Source: Macrostomum hystrix
Taxonomy: Eukaryota > Platyhelminthes > Macrostomidae
NCBI GenBank assembly: GCA_950097015.1
Contig: CATNEN010000038.1
Coordinates: 20,496,001 to 20,560,000, forward strand
DNA length: 64,000 bases
Direction: 5' to 3'
Shown: piece after piece, positions 33,456-45,400 of the stretch
Layout: each line of letters starts with the position of its first letter
Numbering within the stretch: the first letter of the stretch is position 1
Notes under the pieces: model-generated
Databases searched by the model: none
What the model was told of the DNA's origin: nothing
The model's input: the letters and a program-made list of their open reading frames with translations, nothing else
Made by a program: the position numbers and the translations under genes

Positions 33456-35115
33456 AAGCTAATCCATAATCTAGCAAGCTAATCTATAAGCTAGCAAGCT
33501 AATCTATAAGCTAAAGCATGCTAATCTATAAGCTAGCAAGCTAATCTATAAGCTATAGCAAGCTAATCTATAAGCTAGCAAGCTAATCTATAAGCTTCAG
33601 CAAGCCAATCTATAAGCTTCAGCAAGCTAATCTATACGCTAGCAAGCTAATCTAAAAGTTCGCAAGCTAATCTATACGCTAGCAAGCTAATCTATAAGCT
33701 ATAGCAAGCTAATCTATAAGCTATAGCAAGCCAATCTATAAGCTATATCAAGCTAATCTATACGCTAGCAAGCTAATCTAAAAGTTAGCAAGCTAATCTA
33801 TAAGCTATAGCAAGCTAATCTATAAGCTAGAAAGCTAATCTATAAGCTATAGCAAGCTAATCTATAAGCTAGAAAGCTAATCTATAAGCTATAGCAAGCT
33901 AATCTATAAGCTATAGCAAGCTAATCTATACGCTAGCAAGCTAATCTATAAGCTTCAGCAAGCCAATCTATAAGCTTCAGCAAGCTAATCTATACGCTAG
34001 CAAGCTAATCTAAAAGTTAGCAAGCTAATCAATAAGCTATAGCAAGCTAATCTATAAGCTAGAAAGCTAGTCTATAAGCTAGCAAGCTAATCTATAAGCT
34101 TCAGCAAGCTAATCTATAAGCTAGCAAGCTAATCTATAAGCTTCAGCAAGCTAATCTATAAGCTAGCAAGCTAATCTATAAGCTTCAGCAAGCTAATCTA
34201 TAATCTTCAGCAAGCTAATCTATAAGCTAGCAAGCTAATCTATAAGCTAGCAAGCTAATCTATAAGCTTCAGCAAGCTAATCTATAAGCTTCAGCAAGCT
34301 AATCTATAAGCTAGCAAGCTAATCTATAAGCTTCAGCAAGCTAATCTATAATCTTCAGCAAGCTAATCTATAAGCTAGCAAGCTAATCTATAAGCTTCAG
34401 CAAGCTAATCTATAAGCTTCAGCAAGCTAATCTATAAGCTAGCAAGCTAATCTAAAAGTTAGCAAGCTAATCTATAAGCTATAGCAAGCTAATCTATAAG
34501 CTAGAAAGCTAGTCTATAAGCTAGCAAGCTAATCTATAAGCTTCAGCAAGCTAATCTATAAGGTAGCAAGCTAATCTATAAGCTTAAGCAAGCTAATCTA
34601 TAAGCTAGCCAGCTAATCTATAAGCTATAGCAAGCTAATCTATAAGCTAGAAAGCTAGTCTATAAGCTAGCAAGCTAATCTATAAGCTTCAGCAAGCTAA
34701 TCTATAAGCTTCAGCAAGCTAATCTATAAGCTTCAGCAAGCTAATCTATAAGCTTCAGCAAGCTAATCTATAAGCTTCAGCAAGCTAATCTATAAGCTAG
34801 CAAGCTAATCTATAAGCTTCAGCAAGCTAATCTATAAGCTAGCAAGCTAATCTATAAGCTTCAGCAAGCTAATCTATAATCTTCAGCAAGCTAATCTATA
34901 ATCTTCAGCAAGCTAATCTATAAGCTAGCAAGCTAATCTATAAGCTTCAGCAAGCTAATCTATAATCTTCAGCAAGCTAATCTATAAGCTAGCAAGCTAA
35001 TCTATAAGCTTCAGCAAGCTAATCTATAATCTTCAGCAAGCTAATCTATAAGCTAGCCAGCTAATCTATAAGCTAGCCAGCTAATCTATAAGCTAGCCAG
35101 CTAATCTATACGCTC
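33456..35115. repeat. 17-20-bp minisatellite, about 85 copies
   Basis: The unit is AGCAAGCTAATCTATAAGCT in alternating short (GCTAGCAAGC) and long (GCTTCAGCAAGC, GCTATAGCAAGC) forms, with repeated runs of the same order. Confidence 0.92.
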
Positions 35116-35699
35116 TGCCTTTAGGACAGCGACCCATATAGCCTGCAATACATGTGAGAATTTTGTAATTTTCGCAATCGCAAATATTTTTTGCAACAAA
35201 TATTTGCAGAAAAGTCGTAAAGTTGTGTCCGTCAAAAATTAAAGCAAGAATTATAAATGAAGTTATAAAACAGAATACTTGAATGAAAGCCATGAATGTA
35301 TTACATACAATTCCTTATAATAATAATGACACTCAATGACTGTCCAATTCTATATAATAGCTAACAACAAGCACTTTGTCCGTCTAACATGATTTATTTG
35401 CAAAGAAATTTGATAATCTTACTTCACAGTCATAAAGGTCTGACGCAAATTGATTTTTTTTGTAGGCAGCAACCTTGGTGGGCGCGGTATTACTGACATC
35501 GTATATATAGTACTAATCCTCATTTACAATTCCACCTACAGACTAATTCATACCTGACTGCCCAAATGATTTTGCTTTCAGATGATTTTAGAAGAGAATA
35601 CCATACCAATAATAAGACAATAGCTACTGGAAATGAGCAAATCAATGAGCAGAAAACTAGTTTAGGAGAAACTCATAGACAATAATAAAGTTAGTTATA
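35116..35699. other. Non-coding spacer, no feature seen
   Basis: AT-rich sequence between two arrays. Confidence 0.5.
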
Positions 35700-36860
35700 G
35701 GATGTTGTCAGCTTGTTGTGGAAGAGTTGGGGTGTCAGCTTGTTATGGAAGAGTTGGGGTGTCAGCTTGTTGAAGAGTGGGTTGTCAGCTTGTTGAAGAG
35801 TGGGTTGTCAGCTTGTTGTGGAAGAGTGGGTTGTCAGCTTGTTGTGGAAGAGTTGGGGTGTCAGCTTGTTGTGGAAGAGTTGGGGTGTCAGCTTGTTGTG
35901 GAAGAGTTGGGGTGTCAGCTTGTTGTGGAAGAGTTGGGGTGTCAGCTTGTTGTGGAAGAGTTGGGGTGTCAGCTTGTTATGGAAGAGTTGGGGTGTCAGC
36001 TTGTTATGGAAGAGTTGGGGTGTCAGCTTGTTGTGGAAGAGTTGGGGTGTCAGCTTGTTGTGGAAGAGTTGGGGTGTCAGCTTGTTGTGGAAGAGTTGGG
36101 GTGTCAGCTTGTTGTGGAAGAGTTGGGGTGTCAGCTTGTTGTGGAAGAGTTGGGGTGTCAGCTTGTTGTGGAAGAGTTGGGGTGTCAGCTTGTTGTGGAA
36201 GAGTTGGGGTGTCAGCTTGTTGTGGAAGAGTTGGGGTGTCAGCTTGTTGTGGAAGAGTTGGGGTGTCAGCTTGTTGTGGAAGAGTTGGGGTGTCAGCTTG
36301 TTGTGGAAGAGTTGGGGTGTCAGCTTGTTGTGGAAGAGTTGGGGTGTCAGCTTGTTGTGGAAGAGTTGGGGTGTCAGCTTGTTGTGGAAGAGTTGGGGTG
36401 TCAGCTTGTTGTGGAAGAGTTGGGGTGTCAGCTTGTTGTGGAAGAGTTGGGGTGTCAGCTTGTTGTGGAAGAGTTGGGGTGTCAGCTTGTTGTGGAAGAG
36501 TTGGGGTGTCAGCTTGTTGTGGAAGAGTTGGGGTGTCAGCTTGTTGTGGAAGAGTTGGGGTGTCAGCTTGTTGTGGAAGAGTTGGGGTGTCAGCTTGTTA
36601 TGGAAGAGTTGGGGTGTCAGCTTGTTATGGAAGAGTTGGGGTGTCAGCTTGTTGTAGAGTTGGGATGTCAGCTTGTTATGGAAGAGTTGGGGTGTCAGCT
36701 TATTATGGAAGAGTTGGGGTGTCAGCTTGTTGTGGAAGAGTTGGGGTGTCAGCTTGTTGAAGAGTTGGGGTGTCAGCTTGTTGTGGAAGAGTTGGGGTGT
36801 CAGCTTGTTGTGGAAGAGTTGGGGTGTCAGCTTGTTATGGAAGAGTTAGGGTGTCAGACC
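35700..36860. repeat. 27-bp minisatellite, about 42 copies, very homogeneous
   Basis: The unit core is GGGGTGTCAGCTTGTTGTGG followed by AAGAGTT. Some thirty central copies appear identical, with variants mostly at the ends. The period is 9 codons without stops, so all plus frames are open; I do not call a gene. Confidence 0.95.
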
Positions 36861-37200
36861 TACATGTTTTCGAGTTTAACAGCTTGCAAGCAGGTTCGCA
36901 TTTTGTTCTATAGAGTCTTTCTGTATGCAAATTTTAGCCTAACAGTCTGTGTTTAACTATGATAAAAGTGCCAATGAGAGAACACATGCTGAATACATAC
37001 TACGTTCAATTTCTGATAAAGCGATTACAGTCGCAGTCGGTTATGACTGGATTTGCTAAACTAAGCAGAGAAAAATGCCTACAGTATTAATGCTAATTTA
37101 TTTGAATTTATAATTAGACACAAGAGCTTACTGCTGAAAATCATAGATTCATATCAGTCTTAAACTAACCATAAGAATCGCCAAGGAACATAGTGACAGT
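36861..37200. other. Non-coding spacer, no feature seen
   Basis: AT-rich sequence between two arrays. Confidence 0.5.
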
Positions 37201-38185
37201 CCTTAGCAATGACCAACACTGGCAGAGTGTCAGTTCTTAGCAGTGATAGACACTAGCAGAGTGACAGACACTAGCACAGTGACAGACACTAGCAGAGTGA
37301 CAGAAACTAGCAGAGTGACAGACACTAGCACAGTGACAGACAATAACAGAGTGACAGAAACTAGCAGAGTGACAGACACTATTAGAGTGACAGACACTAG
37401 CAGAGTGACAGACACTAGCAGAGTGACAGACACTAACAGGGTGACAGACACTAACAGGGTGACAGACACTAACAGGGTGACAGACACTAGCAGAGTGACA
37501 AACACTAGCAGAGTGACAGAAAAAAGCAGAGTGACAGAACCTATTAGAGTGACAGACACTAGCAGAGTGACAGACACTAGCAGAGTGACAGAAACTAGCA
37601 GAGTGACAGACACTAGCAGAGTGACAGAAACTAGCAGAGTGACAGACACTAGCAGAGTGACAGACACTAGCAGAGTGACAGACACTAGCAGAGTGACAGA
37701 CACTAACAGAGTGACAGAAACTAACAGGGTGACAGACACTAACAGGGTGACAGACACTAACAGGGTGACAGACACTAACAGGGTGACAGACACTAACAGG
37801 GTGACAGACACTAACAGGGTGACAGACACTAGCAGAGTGACAAACACTAGCAGAGTGACAGAAAAAAGCAGAGTGACAGAAAAAAGCAGAGTGACAGAAC
37901 CTATTAGAGTGACAGACACTAGCAGAGTGACAGACACTATTAGAGTGACAGACACTAGCAGAGTGACAGACACTAGCAGAGTGACAGAAACTAGCAGAGT
38001 GACAGACACTAGCAGAGTGACAGACACTAACAGGGTGACAGACACTAGCAGAGTGACAGACACTAGCAGAGTGACAGACACTAGCAGAGTGACAGACACT
38101 AGCAGAGTGACAGACACTAGCAGAGTGACAGACACTAGCAGAGTGACAGACACTAGCAGAGTGACAGAAACTAGCAGAGTGACAA
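37201..38185. repeat. 18-bp minisatellite, about 53 copies
   Basis: The unit is AGAGTGACAGACACTAGC, with AACAGG, GAAAAAAGC and CTATT variants. A block containing them is itself duplicated (about 37,430-37,560 and 37,730-37,930). Confidence 0.94.
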
Positions 38186-38694
38186 TCAACCCAAAGAAAA
38201 CAAAGGCAGAAAATGGAAAGAAAAGCATTTTGAATAGTAAGGAATAGTAATGTTTTATTATGCTTGAATTTCTATTTTAATTGATAACAACTTAAATGGA
38301 GTAGAATTACTTGAGTACAAAAGTCTGATTTATTCATCGTAAGCAGAAAAGGAAGTGCGAAAGAGGTCAACAATTAGCTATGAACAGATATACATTCTAA
38401 TGCTGTCTTACCAAACAGTCCAAATAAAATATTAAAATCTCAATGATTAATCACATGAAGTTATTAGTTACTAATGAAGAATATTATTTATAGCACCGAT
38501 ACCTTACTTATAATTAACGCAATCACAGCCAAAAGTCAAAACAGAGAAACAGCAATCGAGAAAACTACGTTGATTTTATTAGTGAGGCCTTTATTGTCGA
38601 CAGGAACTAATTTTAGAAATCTGGCTGCAATCAATCAGAATCTCAGCAATTGGGTAGGCTTTGCGCGTGGGTTTAGTGCAGTTTCAAAACGCCA
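38186..38694. other. Non-coding spacer, no feature seen
   Basis: AT-rich, no supportable feature. Confidence 0.5.
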
Positions 38695-39240
38695 CTACAT
38701 AAAAATCCGCTCTCAAATCCGCCCCAACATGCGAATCCGCTCTCAAATCCGCCCCAACATGCGAATCCGCTCTCAAATCCGCCCCTACAATAAAATCCGC
38801 TCTCAAATCCGCCTCAACATGTAAATCCGCTTTCAAATCCGCCCCAACACGTAAATCCGCTCTTAAATCCGCGCCTACATAAAACATAAGCTCTCAAATC
38901 CGCCCCCCTACATATAAATCCGCTCTCACCGCTCTCAAATCCGCCCCTACAATAAAAAACCGCTCTCAAATCCGCCCCTACTAAAAATCTGTAGTTAAAT
39001 CTGCTCCTACATATAAATCTGCTCTGAGATGTACACCTAGATATAAATCCGCTCTCAAATCCGCCCCCCCTACATATAAATCCGCTCTCACCGCTCTCAA
39101 ATCCGCCCCTACTAAAAATCTGTAGTTAAATCTGCTCCTACATATAAATCTGCTCTGAGATGTACACCTAGATATAAATCCGCTCTCAAATCCGCCCCCC
39201 CTACATATAAATCCGCTCTCAAATCCGCCCCCTAAATGAA
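38695..39240. repeat. About 30-bp degenerate minisatellite
   Basis: The core is AATCCGCTCTCAAATCCGCC with variable linkers. A compound block of about 140 bp (ending AAATCTGTAGTTAAATCTG) occurs twice, near 38,900-39,040 and 39,060-39,180. It lies just downstream of the VPS35L stop. Confidence 0.85.
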
Positions 39241-39412
39241 AATCTGCACCTGGTGAATAACTAATTTCTGAATCCATCCCCTGAAAATTAATTAAAGATT
39301 CGTAAATCAAGTCTCAAATTCTGAAATTCACATAAAAACTCCATAAGCATATTCGATAATAAAATACAAAAAATTCACAGTCCAATCGGCTCCTTGTCCT
39401 CGGCCCGCAGCT

Positions 39413-42400
39413 TCACACGGCGGAGCTGCGCATAGCGGCAGCCAGCTCGGGTCGCCGATCGGCGCATTCGCGCAGTCTGGCCAGAGTCGACTTAATCAGC
39501 TGGGCGTCTAAGCCAACATCAGCTGACGATGCCGACGATACCAGGCGCCAGAGCTGGCTAATCAGAGCCGCGGTGTCCGGCTCGGCCAGGTCACAATGAT
39601 CAACCAGACCGCACAGCAGGCTGAGCCGTAGTTCACGAAGACGACGCTGCTGTTGCTGTTGCTGAGCGACGCCTAGTCCAGACATTGTCGACGAGGCTAG
39701 ATTGTCCAGCTCGGCGAGCAGCTGACGCATGAGCTGGGCGGCTAGGCTGGCCAAGTGGGACTTAGCGGACTCACTACCGGCTAGTAGGACGTCATTGGCT
39801 GCGAAATGTGGAGAGAAAGTGTACTTGCTGTGCATACAGGGGGTGGGGAATGCCACACCGACCCTCAATTACTGCAGCTAATGCCGCTAAACATTTAATG
39901 AAGCAATGCAGAGTTCAGCAATTAAGTTTCTTGCTAAAGGGAATCGAACCCCGGACCGTAAAGAAATGAGTACGACACTCCAACCACTAAGGGTACAAAC
40001 CCTCTAATATACTTATAACAATGTTACATTAGGTTCAGATTAAGTATATAGGGAACTAAAGTGAGTGGCAGAGCGGTCAAACGCGTTTGCCTCTCGCACC
40101 AAGGTCCCCTGAGCTCGATTCCGCGGCGAGGCCAGATTTATTTGGGGCGCAGCCGCGGAGAGAAGGCTTGGGGGCTTGTCGTGCAATTTACGCCCTTGAG
40201 GGCAAACCTCCAAGGCACAGTGAGAGTGTACACAAAGCCTGAAGATGAGAAAGTCAGGGCAGATGTACACACCTGTGTGAGCGTGTGCCTGCGTACAGTA
40301 TCTTGGAATTATTATTATTATTATTATTATTATAGTATAAGGAACAGAGTTTAGACCAGGGAGATTCACAAATAGTTGATCCCAAATCCCTCAGTCAGTC
40401 CCAACCGCAGAACTAACCTGAGACACCCTCAACTCTGTAGGGATATTTATCCTGCGACATGGTTGCTATGGTAATCAACACCGGCAGGATGCACTCCGGT
40501 CGACGGGAAGCGATCGATTGTTGCTGCTGCGGCGATTCCGAGCCGCTGGTTGCCATAGCAACGGACTCATCGCCAACAGGAGGCGGGGAAGCGCAGAGGC
40601 CATTAACTAGGCCCGTCAGCAGAGTGAGCGGCTGTTTGGCATCCGGATCGTCTGGGAACAGAACTAGAGAGGACAGCAGCTGCGCGAACTGCGGCGGCAG
40701 CTGCGACTGCTGCTGGTGCTGCAGCTGCAGCTGGGTTACTGGCTTGGCTAGAAGTTGCAGCAGCAGACGAATGGCTTCTTTGAGAAGTGCGTCCGCCTGG
40801 AGACATTGTGGACGTCAAGTAGGATCAATTATGTTGCTAATAATTGAATATTTCCTTCATTTTAAAACCATTCTGGTTACTCATAGAACATTTTGGTCAC
40901 CGCACGACCATCTTGGTCACTCTAAGAATATTTTATACCTGCTTAAACAAACCGGAAACTCCCAATGACATTCTGGTCACTCCTAGAACAATCTGGTCAC
41001 TCTTAGAACATTCTGGTCACTCCTTGAACATTCTGTTCACTCCTAGAACATTCTGGTCACTCCTAGAACATTCTGGTCACTCCTAGAACATTCTGGTCAC
41101 TCCTTGAACATTCTGTTCACTCCTAGAACATTCTGGTCACTCCTAGAACATTCTGGTCACTCCTTGAACATTCTGTTCACTCCTAGAACATTCTGGTCAC
41201 TCCTAGAACATTCTGTCACTCCATGAAAATTCTGGTCACTCCTTGAACATTTTGGTCACTCCTTGAACATTTTGGTCACTCCCGAAACCTAAAAAGTGCA
41301 GTTGTTATAAGTGACAGACCTGTCCTAGGCACTGATTGAGCAGGGCAACTTGAGCAGACTCCAAATACAGTTGGCATCGTAGCGCCGGCTCATCTAGTGA
41401 CGGCAGAGTGACAAAGGCAAATGCGGCGCAGGCGTGGGTGAAAGCAGAGGTGCGACCAGTGTGCCTGTTGGAGGTGTTGTTAGGCAGGAGTTTGGTATCT
41501 ATTCAGGGAAGGATTGTGGGGCAGCTACACTGAGGATTGTGGGGCAGCTACACTGAGGATTGTGGGGCAGCTACACTGAGGATTGTGGGGCAGCTACACT
41601 GAGGATTGTGGGGCAGCTACACTGAGAATTGTGGGGCAGCTACACTGAGGATTGTGGGGCAGCTACACTGAGGATTGTGGGGCAGCTACACTGAGGATTG
41701 TGGGGTAGCTACACTGAGGATTGTGGGGCAGCTACACTGAGGATTGTGGGGCAGCTACACTGAGAATTGTGGGGCAGCTACACTGAGGATTGTGGGGCAG
41801 CTACACTGAGGATTGTGGGGCAGCTACACTGAGGATTGTGGGGTAGCTACACTGAGGATTGTGGGGCAGCTACACTGAGGATTGTGGGGCAGCTACACTG
41901 AGGATTGTGGGGCAGCTACACTGAGGATTGTGGGGCAGCTACACTAAGGATTGTGGGGCAGCTACACTGAGGATTGTGGGGTAGCTACACTGAGGATTGC
42001 GGGGCAGCTACACTGAGAATTGTGGGGCAGCTACACTGAGGATTGTGGGGTAGCTACACTGAGGATTGTGGGGCAGCTACACTGAGGATTGTGGGGCAGC
42101 TACACTGAGGATTGTGGGGCAGCTACACTGAGGATTGTGGGGTAGCTACACTGAGGATTGTGGGGCAGCTACACTGAGGATTGTGGGGCAGCTACACTGA
42201 GGATTGTGGGGCAGCTACACTGAGGATTGTGGGGCAGCTACACTGAGGATTGTGGGGTAGCTACACTGAGGATTGTGGGGCAGCTACACTGAGGATTGTG
42301 GGGCAGCTACACTGAGGATTGTGGGGCAGCTACACTGAGGATTGTGGGGCAGCTACACTGAGGATTGTGGGGCAGCTACACTGAGGATTGTGGGGTAGCT

Positions 42401-45400
42401 ACACTGAGGATTGTGGGGCAGCTACACTGAGGATTGTGGGGCAGCTACACTGAGGATTGTGGGGCAGCTACACTGAGGATTGTGGGGCAGTTACACTAAG
42501 GATTGTGGGGCAGCTACACTGAGGATTGTGGGGTAGCTACACTGAGGATTGTGGGGCAGCTACACTGAGGATTGTGGGGCAGCTACACTGAGGATTGTGG
42601 GGCAGCTACACTGAGGATTGTGGGGTAGCTACACTGAGGATTGTGGGGCAGCTACACTGAGGATTGTGGGGCAGCTACACTGAGGATTGTGGGGCAGCTA
42701 CACTGAGGATTGTGGGGCAGCTACACTGAGGATTGTGGGGCAGCTACACTGAGAATTGTGGGGCAGCTACACTGAGGATTGTGGGGCAGCTACACTGAGG
42801 ATTGTGGGGCAGCTACACTGAGGATTGTGGGGTAGCTACACTGAGGATTGTGGGGCAGCTACACTGAGGATTGTGGGGCAGCTACACTGAGGATTGTGGG
42901 GCAGCTACACTGAGGATTGTGGGGCAGCTACACTAAGGATTGTGGGGCAGCTACACTGAGGATTGTGGGGTAGCTACACTGAGGATTGTGGGGCAGCTAC
43001 ACTGAGGATTGTGGGGCAGCTACACTGAGGATTGTGGGGCAGCTACACTGAGGATTGTGGGGCAGCTACACTGAGGATTGTGGGGCAGCTACACTGAATG
43101 ATTATGGCAATAGCCCTGAAGAATCGGATGGTAATAGCCCTAAAGAATCGGGTGGCAACAGCCCTGAAGAATCGGATGGTAATAGTCCTGAAGAATCGGA
43201 TGGTAATAGCCCTGAACAATCGGATGGTAATAGCCCTGAAGAATCGGATGGTAATAGCCCTGAACAATCGGGTGGTAATAGCCCTGAAGAATCGGGTGGC
43301 AATAGCCCTGAAGAATCGGATGGTAATAGCCCTGAAGAATCGGATGGTAATAGCCCTGAAGAATCGGGTGGCAATAGCCCTGAAGAATCGGATGGTAATA
43401 GTCCTGAAGAATCGGGTGGCAATAGCCCTGAAGAATCGTGTGATTGTGACCCTGAAGCGGCCTCACCTTCCGTGCAGCACAGCCAGGGTGCGAGCAGCCA
43501 AGCCGTTAACGAGGCGCACCAGGTGGGCCAGCACTGGCTCCAGGTGACCAAAAGCGGCCCTGCAGTCCACTAGAAAATCTAATTGGCGCTGAAAATCAGA
43601 ACCAAAGTCCAGGGTAGAGACAAAACCGGAGATCAGCGAGGCGTAGCGGCGTCGATCGTCGTCGAGCGACACCACAGTGAGGCTGTCGTGGAGCAGGCGG
43701 CACAGGAACAGGCCCGTGCTAGCCAGCTCGCTGTCGTCCTGCTGACAGCCTGAATAATGTATAATTTAAATGAAACAAAAAAATAAATCAAACTGCATCA
43801 TACTACTGTAAAGTAGAGTAATTTGCCTTTTTTATATAAAATTGATTTTAGGAACCGTATTTTCACTGCTATGAATGTGTTTTCCTTGAAAAAGTGCCCA
43901 CTTCTCTAAAAGGTCGAGATAATTAAACTGCAATAATTACCCTAGCCCGGGGGTCAGTGGCAGAGCGGTTAACGCGTTTGCCTCTCGCACCACGGTCCCT
44001 AAGTTCGATTCCACGGCGAGGCCACATTTATTTGGGGCGCAGCCGCGGAGAGAAGGCTTGGCGGCTTGTCGTGCAATTTACGCCCTTGAGGGCCAACCTC
44101 CAAGGCACAGTGAAATGTACACTGCCTGATGATGAGAAAGTCAGGGCAGATGTACACACCTGTGTGAGCGTGTGCCTGCGTACAGTATCTGTGTGCGTGT
44201 GTGCTCAGGAGTCAGCGAAATGGGCAGAATTGCCTCCTCGTTGGCTGCGGGTCAAGTGTCACCAAGTGATGTGCCATTGCCCGCAGCCATCCTGCAATTA
44301 TTATTATTATTATTAACCAACCGGCAGTCCAGGCCAAGTAGGCGTCTAAAACGCAGCAGGCGGCCTCCACCCTGACTGATTCCTTCTGGAAGAGGTCAAA
44401 CAGTTGCAGAAACGCTGGCGATGTGATCAATCGACCGAATTCGCCAGAATTGCCTCCAGTTCCGCTAACAGCGTTCACTAATTTAGTCAGGAAGGCGATC
44501 AGCTGAGGATAAACCGATTCGAATGCTCGATCCGGGGCCAACTGGCTAGCTAGGTCGCGCAGCAGTGTGGCCAGCTCTTTCAGCTGCAGACAGCGAGCCA
44601 CCCAGGTCACCCAAGCCGAGGCGCAGGCCACGTATTCTTCCGGCTTTGGATTGGCTGCGCGAACTGCGCCCCAGGCCGAGTTTAACAGCGACAGGGCCGT
44701 CTGCCGGCTGCCGTCTGCTGGCAGGCGACCTGCTGCGCTGGCCTGACTTAGCGAGTCGCCGAACAGCTGGACTATGATTTGACAGCAAGATTGCGGCACC
44801 TGCGAGAGGAGTTTGGACTGCTCTGATTGTTTGATAGGCTGTGTAGATTGGGTTAGAGATTCGTTGAGAGCTGTGTACATTTGGGCTAGAGATTGGTTGG
44901 GAGGCTGTGTACATTTGGGGGTAGAGATTGGTTGGGAGGCTGTGTACATTTGGGAGTAGAGATTGGTTGGGAGGCTGTGTACATTTGGGGGTAGAGATTG
45001 GTTGGGAGGCTGTGTACATTTGGGGGTAGAGATTGGTTGGGAGGCTGTGTACATTTGGGGGTAGAGATTTGTTGGAAGGCTATGTAGGGAGGAGTTGGGA
45101 GGGGAAGACATTGACTAAAAAGCTGTGTACATTGGAGCAACGGTTTTTTAAGGCGCCATTCGTTTGAGTTAGTTTAGGGAGAGGGTGTTAATTTGAAAAA
45201 ATTTGTAGATTTTTTATCTTGATTTCGTTTACCGACTAGTGAAAAATGTGAAAATCCAGCATTAAGAAATGGGGATTAATTATAAAAAGTTGAGGTAATC
45301 AACGCAGACCTTATCAGAGGCTATAGCGTTGCCAATAGCAACAGCTTCATCGACAATCAGATTCGGCGGCAGAGCGGCCAAACAGGCTGCTAGAAGGCAC

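Noticed and set aside
33456-35115. CRISPR-like appearance of short repeats with alternating lengths
   Set aside because: There are no unique spacers; every unit is the same motif, and the genome is eukaryotic.
35718-36956. 412-codon plus-strand frame of CQLVVEELG repeats
   Set aside because: The 27-bp unit is 9 codons without stops, so every plus-strand frame is open. No unique coding sequence flanks it.
37230-38247. Open frames over 330 codons on both strands
   Set aside because: An 18-bp stop-free unit; both strands open is the mark of an array, not of a gene.
43949-44030. tRNA gene
   Set aside because: Box A and box B are present, but the sequence continues into a repeated body and an ATT tail and occurs in several copies, so it is the head of a SINE.
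44800-45111. In-frame extension of VPS35L exon 4 through the 35-bp array
   Set aside because: The open frame is real, but the acceptor CTCGCAG at 44800-44806 and the phase-0 join to exon 3 place the exon start at 44799. VPS35L homologues have no such insert.
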